Shown here piece by piece: positions 13,143 to 26,300 of a stretch of 64,000 bases of DNA. Numbering within the stretch: the stretch's first letter is position 1; every line of letters begins with the position of its first letter. The notes under the pieces are model-generated. The model saw only the letters and a list, made by a program, of their open reading frames with translations. It was not told the origin of the DNA and did not search any database. Source of the stretch: Neospora caninum Liverpool (lineage: Eukaryota > Apicomplexa > Conoidasida > Eucoccidiorida > Sarcocystidae); assembly GCF_000208865.1 (NCBI RefSeq), contig NC_018390.1, positions 4,234,270 through 4,298,269 on the forward strand, read 5' to 3'. The position numbers were made by a program, and so were the translations under genes.

Positions 13143-13475
13143 ACGCGTGTCACGACGGCAACTTCAATGTCGATGCAGGTCGATGCAGGTAGATGTGGAA
13201 GCTCCACGGCAGGAACGCAAGCAGATCAGGGACATTTCACAGGTACGAGTAAGGGAACTAAGCGAAGGAGCGCCGCTAACGCGAATCAGTCCACACGCAC
13301 CTGGTGAAAAAGCGCTTTTTCAGTCCCCGAGGGTGTGACCACATATGACGACTGCAAAGCCATCACGGCGAACCTGATCGTGTGTCGGCTACCTGGATGT
13401 CCATCCCACAGATCCTGACAGGCATATCGGAGCCCCGAAAACGACAGGTCCAACGTCCTGCTTGCTTGTCTTCTG

Positions 13476-15586
13476 TTAGCTAGGGAATATGGAACAGGCG
13501 ATCCTACCGATTTTGTGGACGCCCAGAAACTTTTGGAGAAGCTGCATGGTCAGTGCGCGCTTCAGCCTGTTCTCGGGAGCGCACAACTGCGGTACGTCCA
13601 GCTGAAAAGATGAGACCGAACAGAACCTCAGCAGCCACGTAGATTTGCTCGCCACTGCTTTGTCCAAAACGGAGTTCGTGAAAGCAGCACGCGCGAGGGC
13701 CCAGCGGCGGATGGCGGTCCACACATACAGATGCACACACGTACCTTGCGGAACACCTTCCGGAAATGCGGAGAGGACCGAACAGCAGGTTCTAGCGCAG
13801 GAACCGCGAAGCATTCACCAGCACGAACCGACACGGCGAGCCAGGAACGCTCCACGCAACGAAATCGCTTACCTGCAAAAGGAGGGATGTGAGAAGGGAA
13901 ACGCTGGCCCGCGGAAGCGCGATGCAGTCTTGAAGCGACATTGACAGCAGGTAGGACGAAGCAGCCGGCGGGGGCGGGGCGAGAGCGACGGGTGGCGGCG
14001 AGAAAGCAAAGAGAGACGAAGCTTGGGGCAGTGGTCCGTTGTCGTTGAGGTAGGCGGCTGTCGCCAGCAAGGACTCGTAGAAAGGGGACGGCGCGTCGAG
14101 GGAAAAGGACGGAGCATCCTCAGGCAACGTGTCGGCGGTATCAAGTTGGTGCATCAGCATCATGACCTGCACACCCCCCAAACGCCAAAGAGCAAACCGC
14201 GGAGCTGTTGCTTCCTCTCTCCCGAAAGAAATAGCCTGAGACTTTGTCTCGGCGCCTGTGCACCACCTGTGAAGGGTATCTCGAGCTTCCAACGTGCGCA
14301 CACGACGGTGCAAAGTGTCGCATCCGTTCGTCTAGCCCGTAAAAGAGGCTGGATTATACGAAACGCGTGTCACGGGCCAGGAGATCGGGAAAGCCCTTTT
14401 CGTGCCCACACGTGCAGTTTGAAGAGCGAACCAAAGAATCTCCGTTCAGGCACAGATCTTCGACGACAGGTGTGCAGAGTGTCGAAGTCGACGGAACGCT
14501 TAGTAGTCGAGAACGGTTATCTTCCCTTTCTGCTACTGGCAAACTGCGCCTGACCGGTGAAACGCGAAAAAAATACTTGCACTCCCGTCGCGATCGACAC
14601 CCTGGGCCTACCTTGTTGAGGTCCTCGTCCTCGAGCGCCCCGTCTGTCTTGCCTGGCCCGAACGAAGGGAGTTGTCGCTGCGCATTCCAGAAACCACTGG
14701 CGAGCTGGCCGAGGTACCTCATGGCCGCCTCCTCAGTGAGTGTCCGGTCCTCGTCTTGCTTGAGGCGGTCCCGGATGTCGGCATGAATTTTGAGGAGGGC
14801 TGCGACCGCGTCCTCTCCGTACGTCAGTGGAGAGGCCTGGGGCTCTTTGCCGTAGGCGCCAGAGACGTCGCGAGAAGGCATCGTTTCTGCTGTTGTCCCT
14901 GTCAGGGATCCAGAGCTCTGATCGCCGTCAGACTCGCGACGCCCGGACTGTGTACTCCCACCGTTAGTGCCCGAATCCGCGGTTCCTGCTCTACATAGGG
15001 GCACGTCCTTTGCGCCGTCGTCCCCGTGGTGGTCAGTCTCGCCGGCGCAGCCCTCGTCTCGTCGCTCCCAGTCGAGCGTCTCGTTGTCTTTCGTCGCGCC
15101 TGGACAGATGGCCGCCCGCCTGTCACCTCGACAGGCGTTCGGGACAGTGGTGTCATCCTCAGGATCTCGCGAGCCAGCACCTGAAACGAAGGCCGGGGTC
15201 GGCGGGGCAAGACCCGCCGCGCCGCTGTCGGCCGTGTCTGTGGAACTCAAAGCGTCATCTTTCTCGGCGGCTGAGTCCACGCCGGCGTCCTCCAGTGCGT
15301 CGATTCGCCCGAGGTCTCCTGCCTGTCCGTTCGCGTCTCCGCATCTGCGCTCGCCTGTGCGCGCGCCATCCTCGGCGGGCGTCTTCCCCGCCGCAAGTTC
15401 GCGTTCCGGTGCGCTGCGTTCACCTGCGTTCTCTGGATGGGGCGGAGACGCTTTGTGGGTCGGCGTCGGCTTCGTAGGTTCGGCACCTTTGCGCCCTGCG
15501 GCGGTCCCCCCAGAAGGAGACGGCTCTCGGAGGCGCCTGCTCCCGGCGCTTCCGTTTGGGGTGTCTAGCGTGCGCGTCGCCGGCAT
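13476..15586 (-). CDS. Hypothetical protein, three exons
   Basis: Exons 15586-14612, 14166-13873 and 13601-13476 (stop) join in phase 0 with good GT-AG sites, for about 464 aa. The first ~260 residues are disordered and acidic/Gly-rich. The end of exon 1 (YGEDAVAALLKIHADIR, then LTEEAAMRYLGQLASGFW) and exons 2-3 (LMHQLDTADTL; APENRLKRALTMQLLQKFLG) look like amphipathic helices of a folded C-terminal region. I recognise no family. ATG 15586 is the first Met in frame. A good acceptor (tttcag) lies about 40 bases upstream at roughly 15628, so a further 5' exon is possible. A donor-like site near 13510 also leaves the 3' end open. It lies head-to-tail with the zinc-finger gene, with about 330 bases between them. 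Confidence 0.6.
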
Positions 15587-15639
15587 CGTCGGGGCAGCGA
15601 GTACCGTTCGGCTCAGAGCCAGTTTCCACTGAAACACGA

Positions 15640-18600
15640 AAAGTTCTCAGAGAAGGCGAGACACAGCTGCTGGGCATAGCCCACCCCGCATCCATGTCAC
15701 ACGGGGGAGAGCAATGGCGTCCATGTTCACGTCCAGCGCAAGCCGTCAAACCAGAGGGCTCGAAGAGGCGCCGCAAGGCGCCTCCAGCGTCGGAGAAAAG
15801 CGTCGACAGGAACCGTGGTCTCCCGCCAGATTGGGAACGGCGCGGGAGTGGGAAAAAGAACCATGGGAGACAATGACCCGAGCAGAAGATGGAAGCCGCA
15901 CACGCGGAGACGCCGAATGCGGAGTCTGCAGAAGCGTGGAGCAGAGCGGAAAAGGAAGGATTCACGCCAGGATCGAGAACCGTTGCCTCGCTGCGGAAGG
16001 CGACACCAGAGAGCGACTCGCTGCTGCAGCGCGGAACCCACCTGAAAAAAGGCAGCTTTGCGTCCGGAAGGAAAGATCCGTCCGGTCGAAAAAAAGAAGA
16101 ACAGCCGATGGTGGTGGCCCGAGAACTTTGCTGTAGGGTGGGGCAGACGGAGGGGCACACCCGAGCCGCCCGCGCGAAGGAAGGGAGAAAGAGCGAAATG
16201 ACGGGAGGTCCGCGAACGCAGCCCCGTCTCCGGAGAGGCGACCGTGCGGTCTAGGTATCCCTTCCCTGCATTGGAAAGCGTCTGGGCGTCTCGTGTGAAC
16301 CCGTGGAACACGAAAGAAAAGGGGCAGCCGGACCGAACAGGAACAGCCGGACGGAAGCGTGAGCATGTCAACGCACAGAAACCAGGGTTTGTATTACGCC
16401 CCCGTTTGATGCAGGGACGTACCCTGGCGCGATGGCCCAGCACAAGGGCCCTCGAAATTGGTTGCCTCGGGGACCGCCTCGTTCGCCCGGGCCCGAGAGA
16501 GACTCTCCCCTCGACTCGAGGCCTGTTTGTTGACGCAATTTACGGCCAGTGTCGGGGGGAAGTGGCCAGGCGGAGAAACCCCGACTCGGGAACTACGGGA
16601 AAGACCGCCAGCGAAAAGAGAGTACTGGGGTCTCGCGACAGAGCCGGGACGAAGGGGGGATCAGGAAGTCGGTCCTTCTTCGTGTTCCGAATCGAGATCT
16701 CGCACAGGCAAGAAGTTTTCTCCTTCAACCGCCCTATTTTTCCACAACGGAAAAGAGTCAACGCACACTTGGAACGGCGCAGCATGCATCCCCAACGGCA
16801 TGTGGAAGTTCCTAAAGTCTCTCGTGCGTGAGGAGAGGCGCATCTCCGTCGCTGTGCCCCGCTTGATCTCTCTGCGCACCTTTGCGCCAGGTCACAAACG
16901 AGAGACCCGCGTTTTGCCGTGCTCCATGTCGCGCGGAGAGCGCTCCACTCAGCGAGGGGCACCACACAGAGAACAACCCTGGGAAAATGACTCGCAAAAA
17001 ATACAGAAAAAGCGAAAAGGGCCTTCTCCCCCGATGTATGCTGAGTGCATTCTGCAGAGCGTGGCAGTGCCCCGGCCCCCGCAACTCGCGCTGTGTCGGC
17101 TCTGTCCTCTCCAGGGCTGCGGCCACACTCACAGACTCCGGAGTTGCAGGTCGATGCCGCCGTGGTTGTCGCATCGCAACTCAGGAACGTTCGAAAGCTT
17201 CGTACACGTTTGCTGCTTCCTGCTGACAGCGTCTTTCACTGTTTGACGGAAACAAGCATCGCACGGGAATACAGCCCACACCCGCGACAAAGCTCTTGCC
17301 AGTTGAGTTATGCGCCGTGCCTTGCACACGAAGTGAGTCTCTTGTAAGCGCGTTTTCCGGACCAACCGTCCCCACGAGTGTTCATGCGCCACACTATCTT
17401 CATAAAAGATTCATTTCGCCTTTTTTTGCAACTGGCTGCTCGCCGCATCGTGCGTGACGAGTCGGGCTCCAGCAGAGAGGACCTTCCGTGGAACGGCGTT
17501 ACCGAACTTTCGACAATGACACAGAAGCGCGCTGTCATCTGTTTTGCTTGGGCAGACGACCTCAACTGAAATTCCAGTAAAGCGCTGATGTCAGAGGGAA
17601 AGTGCAACTTCCAGGGAACAATATCGAAGCCTTCTGCATGGCCGCCGATTGACGTTGTCCCAGGAAACGGTGGCAGTAGCCGTCCACATATAGCACTATG
17701 TAAGGACGCCAAAAAAGTAGCATCCGAAGAGAGTAGATAAATGTGCTTGTTTCAACAGAGGAGAACCGGTCCGGGCAAAAACTTCTTCCACAAGTAACGC
17801 CGGGCTGAGGTCAAGCTTCTGGTAAGGCTGTTCCTGGAAGGGATGCACATCCATAGAAAGTCCAGCTATTTAGTCTGGAAAAAAAGGCGAGAGCCTCTAA
17901 CCCTTTGAACGTTCCTGCGGAACATCGGTAATCTTTGCGACTGCCAGTTCGGCTCTTCCTCACCTGCCTCCCTCCTTTGCCCCTCTTGAAGAGGGCATCG
18001 AAACGGTAGAGATCTAGAGGAATCAAGTTAGCCCTGGAGATCCTTTTTTTGTACCGCTATTCCCACGAGAAATCCAACTCTTTTAGTGGACATCAGACAG
18101 AAAAGTAGATCCATGTGAATGTGGTCTAACCGTACGCGAGTACGTGCACACTACACATGTGTATACATGTATTCATCTGTATTTGTACAGACTGGATATC
18201 ACATCCAAGGGTTCCGGGTATGTATGCGCGCCTTCACTTCAGCATAAGAAGCAAAGCCCCGGTTTTCTCTATTTCCACTAGGTTCGGTGTACACGGCGAA
18301 GCGCATAATCACTTCAGGTGCCTCGAAGCGGTGTCCACATAAGCCACTGTAAGGCATTCCGCACGTTCATATGCCGTATACGGCCTCGCTTTCTTGTTCC
18401 AGTTTGCTCCAGCGTTGCCTTCCCGTCGCAGAGCCCCAGAAGAGAGAGCCCCTCTACCCTTTCGAGGAGGCGATTTTCGAGGTAAATCGCATTACAGGTC
18501 CTGAGTCGGCCAGGGAGGAGCGGGACTCGCGTTGAATGCTGCGTGATCTCTTGTGGCTCCACCGCCTGTGGCACTTTTTTCTGAAATCGAATAGGCCGTT

Positions 18601-20366
18601 GACTGGAGGGAAAGACTTGCTTTCTTCTACGCGAGGCTATGGAGCATCACAGACGCGGAAAGTGGAGAATGGAACTGTATGTCTCGACTCCGTCCGCAGT
18701 CGCGCTCCTGCTGCGGAGCAGGAACGAAAGCGCGTCGTCGTCCCATTTTCAAGTCGCGAGGCAAAGCAGCCGGTGTGTATAGATTTGCGTAGGCTCACAC
18801 AAAAGCCTATATTCGACCGTTTTTCATGAAGATCCAACCTCTCGAGAGGATTTTGAGGAAAACTGCCTGTTTTGCCCGCGTTTTCGCCTTGTGGGCCCTT
18901 TCCAAACTCTCGACATGCTCGATGGCAACAGCATCGTCCGCGCAACGGGCAAAAATTGCAGAGAGTTCGCGATCGAAGCTCTTTTCTGCGGGGTTTGGCG
19001 TGGTTCTACTGTGTGACAAAAGTGCAGCGGTCATCGCCTTTTTCTAAAGGTTTTGCGAGCAAGGAGCATCTCCTCATTTTCTGACTCTCTTTCTGTGGGA
19101 GAGAACAAAGAGTGCATTTTCACCGCCACATCTCTCTAGCCACGCCTTGGCAGCAACGCACATGCGGTTGTTCGTTCAAGTGACGTGGAATGACAGAAAC
19201 ATGTACCAAGGGAAGCAAGCGTATGCGCCGTCGTTTTGGGACTTCATCTGCAGTGGTCGACCTTGTTGCCGTTTCGTGTTTTTTCAAATTTCTCTCTTTC
19301 CGTCAAAACTCCCTGCGCAACGGCGACGCGAAACCTACACGTCCTCCACTGCTGCTCCGATGTGCCAGGGTAAAAAACGGGGAAGCCGAGGCCCCTAAAG
19401 GCGGCTTCAAAAGTCGGCGTAAACGCGCATTTTTGGCTGTTCACGGGGCTCGCGAGAATTCGTCTCTTCGATAGGGGCGGACAGTTTCCGCTCGCGCTTG
19501 GCCCGGCATCTTTTGCTTCCAAATTCTGGTGTGCGAGACCAGTCGGGCACGAAGCACGGACGGTCATGTGTGATGCGCGTCCTTTCAAGCGGCTTGGGAC
19601 GGAAAAAAGAGAGGTGCTGTGCACGGCCTCTCGACAGCGCCTCTCTAAACGTCCACACCGGTCCTCGATTTTCAGCCCTTTCCCTCTCGGCCCAGAACTT
19701 CTACGACGGACACACGCTCCAGCGAGCCTTTGAGTGAAATCCCTGCATAAACGCATGCGCCCGTGAATGCAGATCCAAACGCACACATAACCACACACGT
19801 GTGAAGACACAAAATCCGCAAAAGGACGCAGTCTCGCGGTTGTGAAGGTGACTTTCTTTCGGTGTCGACGTAGAGGCGACACTGGCGGGTTCGGCGGGGA
19901 ACGAAGGGAGCAAACGCGTTGCTGCTCACTCGCGCCTTGAAACCCGGAAGACAAACCCTTCCTAGGTTCGTTGCGTAGGCGTTCTTTCCAGCTTTTCCTC
20001 CGTCGACGTTGAACAACCAGTTTTGCTGCGAATGTCTGGTGCCGGGAAAAATTCGACTGCGTGGCCCGAGACCGCGTCACCGCGCCGCGCTTTCCAGTCG
20101 ACGTCTTACTCTCAACATCTCTTTCCCCGCTCGCTTCGCGTTTCTCGATGCGCGGGTGAGCAGGCGAGCCGCCTCGCCGTGAGTTCCGGGTTTCTCGAAA
20201 GAAATTAGGGCGTCTTTAGAGTCTCCCGGAGCACAGCCTGTCGGCGTGGCTGTGCGCGTGCGAGGGTCCGCATGCAGGCAGGAACGCGTGGCGTGGCGAA
20301 GAAATACAGGCGGAGGCGAGGGCAGACAGCGCGCGCGAGAAGGCTTCGCAGAGCGAAGTAAATGCA
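15640..20366. other. Long gap between divergent genes; no supported gene
   Basis: About 4.7 kb separates the minus-strand gene ending upstream at 15586 from the plus-strand methyltransferase starting at 20367. Frames here are short or low in coding character on both strands. The stretch probably holds two promoters and 5' UTRs, perhaps 5' exons of the gene at 13476-15586. I see no tRNA, rRNA or repeat array. Confidence 0.5.
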
Positions 20367-23300
20367 ATGGAGGGAGGGCAGCCCCCACAGGGGGGTGGCG
20401 AGCCTGCTGCAGTCCCCGAGCAACTCAACGGCGCGGATGTCGGCGGCCTTTCGGCGCCCGGTGTGGCGTCTCCAGTGGAAGTTTTTCCTCAGTCACAAGT
20501 ACAGGGCGGCGAGAACCAGACCGCGGCGTTGCAACAAGCTGCGACCGAAGCGGTGGGTTCGCCGCATCGCCCTCCCAGATCGAGCGCGGAAGACCCCAGC
20601 GACGCGGGCCGCGACGCAAAGGCCAACGCTCAAGGGACTGGCGTCTTGGCGGACGCCCTTCGAACTCGCGTGCTCCGCGGCGATGCGCAGCTTCCCGTTA
20701 AACTCCCCAGCACGGACACGGACACGCAGGCGACCCACCCCACTTTCCTGTCGTGTCTGCGCGGCCAAACTCCCGGGCAAGAGGCGGTCAATCCGTTGCG
20801 GCGCGCTGCCGCTCCGCAAAGCGTCGATCGGAGCTCCGCGGAGCCGAAGCGAGCGATGCATAGGGCAGAAACCGCAGGGTTTTCGAGGCGCGTGAAATCA
20901 GATTCAGTGAGCGGTCCGCTGGCGCCGGCCGCCGAACGTTCTCAAGAAAAGGCTCAAATGCAAGGTGGACGTACAGCGAGCGAGACAGCCCCGGGGCTGT
21001 GTTCAGGGGAGCTGGCTCGGGACGTTCCAGCGAGTGCCGTGGGTCTCGGAGGTTCTGGCGGCGCCGCGGAAACTTTAGAAAAGCATGCAGGGGCCAGGAA
21101 CTTGCTCGACACGCAGGGCGCGAGCGGGTGTTTGCTGGACCTGCCGAGGTCGACCGTGGCGGCTCGAAATTCGGACGGGAGCAGAACGCCCGAGACTTGC
21201 CTGTCTCCGGTGGATACCCCTGAGACTCCGTCTTCTCTTCCCACCGTGGCTTCTCTCGGAAACTCCCCCGTCTCACACGCGGGAGGAGACGCGTTTCAAG
21301 GGGAAACGTCCTTTCTTCCGATGCCGGCACCTGCTTTTGACCGTCCCCTGGCCACTTCCACCGCTCGCGCACCTCCGGCCTCTGCTGACTCGTCTTCATC
21401 TCCGTCTTCCGCTGGCACGCCGGCGGCATCTGCGTCTCCGTCCCCGCTGCCTTGGCGCCAGAGTGTGTCTCCTTCGTGGTCCCTTCGTCCGCGGCGGGCT
21501 GTTCCGAACGTCGTCCCAGATGTCGAGTTGTTCTCGACTGTGCGCCGGCTGCAGCGCAGGAGCCTGATGAAGCTCACCGGCTCGGACGAGGGGGCGTACG
21601 GGGAGAACTGCTGCGCCTCGCTGCTGGAGCTCTTCCGCCTTCTCCAGGAGCGCTATGGTCTCTCTCCGGCGTCGGTCTTTCTTGACATCGGCAGTGGGAG
21701 CGGCGTCCCGTCTTTCCTCGCCTCCGCCGCGGTGGGGTGTGTAGCCTCGCTGGGCGTCGAGATAGACAGCAACGTGTACGCCATCGCCTGCAATAACCAC
21801 CTCCAGCTGCTGGACCAGCGGCTGGTTGCTTCCCTGGCAACGCAAGATCTGCTCCTGCGCACACGGGAGGCGCGTCCTCACAGCGAACAGCCCGAGGCTT
21901 TGTCTTCCGGAAGGAACGGCGGCACCCACGGGGGCGACTGCGGGAGTTTCTTGGCGCCGCTGGACGGCGTCGTGGGGCCTGCTCTTCTGAACTGCCTCCG
22001 CGACCGCACCGCCGTGACCGAAGAGGACCTAACTTTCTCCGTGGCCAATGTGAGCGCAGGCCTGGATCGCGAGGCCGAGAAGGAAGGCGAGAATGAGAAG
22101 GAAGGAGAGGCCGAGCAGACGCACGCGGAGAGGGGCGGTGGGGAGGAAGCCAGAGAGCCGCGTGCTTCGTCGCAAACAGTGCCAGGGCAGGGCGCCCGCG
22201 CAGATCCAGCAGACTGTCCGAACTCGGGCGTGTCGGACTCTCTTTTCGCGCTGTCTCCGACGGGTTTGGCGTATCCATGCAACGTCGCATTTAAGTGCGC
22301 AGATGCGTCCTTGTTTGCCTCGTTTGACGGCGTCTCACACATTTTCTCCTTCGATCTGGCCATGCCGCCGAGGGTGCTCTTCCGGCTTTGCTCGCTGTTC
22401 AACCGGTCCCAGTCCCCGGTCGTCTACGTCTCCTTCCACTCGACTCTCGCCTCAACGTACGGCCTCGACGCTCGCCTCGTTCAGCGCCTCCGCATGCGCA
22501 TGGCTGGGAGCGCCGAGAGCCACGTGGCCTTCATTTACGTCCGCAGCTGTCTCTCTCTGGCGCAGCTCGCCCTCGCGGGAGGCGAACGAGCGGCGCGGCC
22601 GAGACTGTCCAGCGCGGAGAACAAATCGCGTCCGCGTTTGTCGAAGACCGCTCCGTTCGGACACGTGTACGAGAAAGGGTTGCAACGGAGTGGCCCGCAG
22701 CTGCTCAGCGACGGCGCTGTACTCCGAAGCGGGAGAGACGCGGCAGCGACGCCACAGGAAGAGGGATGGGATTGCGCATTTACTGCGGGCGGAACGCGGG
22801 AAACGTGGAGGGAGATCGAGCACGCGAGTTTGGTTCGGGCGCTTCTCTTGCGGGGCGTGGTCCACAGTCGGACCGAGAGCTTCTTCAGCCGCTGTGTCCT
22901 GGCCGGCGTCTTGCCGCGGGTAGCCTTCACGCTCCTTCACGCGGTAGGGCTCCTGTGTACGGACACCCCGTTGAGTTTCGAGGCGCAGGAAGGCGAGGTT
23001 CGCGTGGAGCAACCCGAGGGAGGGAGGAGGAAGGAAAACGACAAAGCAGAAACGGGGGAGACGGAAAACGTCCGGTTTTCTCCTCTGTCGGACTCCGTCC
23101 TTCCCGCGTTGCAGTGCTGCCGCAAGTGTTGTTCCGAGATCTTCCTCTCAAACCTCGCAGGTGGCGACGGGGAGTTTGGCGGGTCCCCCAGACACGCACA
23201 AGGCGCGACGGTGCCGTCCATTCGCGGCCTCGCTCTCCCCGTCCCTCGCCTCCCTCAGCAACAGCTTCTTCTGCTGCGTCGCCTCGTCGGAGTCTTCGGG

Positions 23301-26300
23301 CTGGACCAGCTGCTGGAAACGGGCGCGCTGTCCCCTGAGAGTCTGGAAGACCTCTTTCTTCTCCGGCCGGTGTCGGCGTGTCTGTGCGGAGACAGGCCGT
23401 GCGCCTCCGGGCGGCACTCCGGTGCATGCGCGGCTGAGGCAGCTGAGGCAGCTGCGGCAACTGAGGAGAGAGGGAACGGAGAAGCGAAGAGAAGCTCGGT
23501 TTCTTCGCTGCGGTCGCCGTCGTCGTTTGTCTGTGTCCACGGCGTTCGGCGCCTCGCGCTGTTCCTCGGAAAGGTGATTCTTCAGAGGCGCCTCGCGCGT
23601 CCAGACTGCGACAGAGACGCCCAGCTGGCGCCTGCAGGGGGATCGGAGCCGGTTGCGGGCGACGCGGTGGGCTGGACCAGCGCACTCCTCGAAGTCCGCG
23701 TGTGCAGAAAGTGGGACATCCAGAGAAAGGCCGGCGTTAGCACAGACCCGATCTCGCTGGATGCGTGGAACGCGGAAGCGCCCTCCTTCAGCGGAAACCG
23801 GCGAAGTGCGCGCCTGCGGCGGGAAGGCGCGAGCCGCGCTCCGGGAGTCGCCACGCAGAAAACAGTTCGTAAAGTTTCACAGGCCCGGAGCAGGAAACCC
23901 CCCGGGACGACGAAGGCCCAGGGCAGAGGACCACACAAGTTCAACGTCAACCGCGCGAGGCCACGCCCTCGACGAGAAGGACGCGCAGCCGGCAACGGGA
24001 GCCAGCGAGGCAGACGCGGGGCGCCAGTGGGGGTGCACAAGGCGGCGAGAACACTTCGCGGAAATGGGGGGGTTCGGCGAGCACAAGCGTCGCACGACGA
24101 GCGGAAGCCGCTGCGAGGCGAGGAATCGCCGGACGGGTTCGAAGAGCGAGAAGCGTCGCTCGATGACAAGTGGATGCGCTTCTTTGTCTGCTGCGGCGCC
24201 GATCTGTCAGTTCCGGACGCCCCCGATGGAGGTCAACCGGTGGACAGTGAGAAAAGAGGATACATGCTGGGACCAAGTGGAATCGGCGACGTTGGCGTTT
24301 TAGAAATCCCCTGCCTCTCCCCCCTCTGCTACACTTGTGGCGCCCGCACCGTCCTCCCGCAGTTGCTCGAAGCCAATGCCCCCCCTGCAGTCCAGCAACT
24401 CAAGATCCAGTCCGAAATTCTACAGCTCCAAACCAACCCTCTCATTCAGGTGAGAACGAGCGTGGACAATGTCGAAACGTGCAGGGCCGTCCGAGGTTCT
24501 CTCTACCCGTGGCTAGGCGAACACATCCGGCGTTTCCGGATGCATCCCCACGTTCATGGACAGCATGCATGCGAACACCAGAAGTCAGCCGCGCACGCGT
24601 AGCAGTGTGCGTCTGTGTGGGAATGACGCCAGGGTGTATTTGGGTGTCTGTACACATGGTGCAAGGGGGCTCAGATGCATCTTAGCTCTCAGGGCCTTCG
24701 TCGGGAAGGTGAGGTGTCCGTGTCTCTTGCGCGGAGGGTCTGCCGCTGCGCAGTCTGCCTGCGTCGTGGGGTGCCGTAGGCGTGTGCACGAGACGCATGC
24801 AGATGAAGGAAAGGAAAAAGAGTCGGACTGCAGCCAGTCAGAAACGGACACATGTCATCTAAGGGAAGGGACGTGATGCGTTTGTGGGCGTAGGCCTAGC
24901 TCATCTTCTCCAGTGTGTGCACGGCAGTTTCTCCTCCTGTGTTTGCAGCTGGCAGACAAAGAAGGCCAGGCGGCGTGGGATGCGAACCTGAGCCGAGAGG
25001 CAGGAGCCTTTTTTCGCCTGGGAAGTGAGGACGAATCCGAAGGCAATGGAGACGAGAGACACGGACGAGGAGCGACCTGCAAAGGCCGCGCGTGTTCAAA
25101 GGGGCAAAGGGCTGCCGCGGCGGACCGCTTGAAACGAAGAGACGAAAGCCACCCAAATCGCTCGGCGGGACATTTACGTGAGGCCACGTTTCCGAGCCTT
25201 TCAGACACCAGCGGCGCAGATCAGGTTGAGTTAGCCGAACGCCGCCCACGGTGCGTCCACGCCATCCGAGCGACGCTCCTGGAGCGCCTGAACGAGGTGC
25301 TGTCTCCGAGGGACACCTCGGCTGCAGGCGCACCGCTTTTGTGTGGAGAAGCGAAAGAGGACCTCGCGGACGGACTCCCGGTTAAGAGTGAATCTATCTC
25401 GGAAGGCGAAGTGACCCATCACCAATTGGAGGTGGAGCTTTGCCGGAGGGTTGAATGGAGAAGACGACTCTGTGATCCGTTTTCGTCTGATCCCGTGCCT
25501 GACGAGATTCGCTGCTCCCCGGTGGCCTTCCTGGGTGCGCCGGCTCCGGCGGACTCTCTCCAGTTTGTCTGGGATTTCGCGAGAAGTGCAGATCCCTCTG
25601 TTCCCCCCCGTTTCCTGTCCAGAGGAGACGGGAGGCCCCGGGGCTTCCGCGCCGGCGACGTCGTGCCCCTTTTGTGGCCCGAGGTGCGGGCGACGGACAC
25701 CCACGCGGAGAGAGGGAAGCAGGAAATCGTGTGTTGGAATGCCCAGCTGCTCCGTGTACAGCGGAAGACGAGTGTGGGGGTCGCGAAGGATCCGATTTGC
25801 TCGGCCGCTTCGCCGCAGCGCACGAGACGCGAGGCGAGGCGGGGCGAGGAACGGGTCAAGAGCGCGGCGCCGGGAGACTCCTCTGTCTGGTGCGAGCGCG
25901 AAGCGACGGCACAGAGCCGCGAGACCCGCCGAACCGGCCGCAAGGGCGCACAGTCAATGGAAGCCGAATTCGGCGTCGCCGAGAACGGGTGGGAAATGGA
26001 AGAGGAACTGGACTGGGAGATCGCGCCTGGTCTGCCGTTGTGGGAGTGTCGCTGGGAAGTCAGGGCGTTCCCTGTCGCCGGCGACGCAGAAACCTGCTAT
26101 CAGGAAGCGCGGGAGTGGATCGTGGCCCAGCTGACGGCGCAGGAGACAGCGGCGCTGCACCTTCTTCGCCGGCTGAATGCGCCGCTTCTGCGACTCTCTC
26201 GCCAAGCCGCGGTCGCGTGTCTCCATCTGGACCCCTGCGTGGCGCCGGAGGAAGTGGCGGAGCTGCGGAAAACGGTCCACGAGGCGGACCAGCTGCAGCG

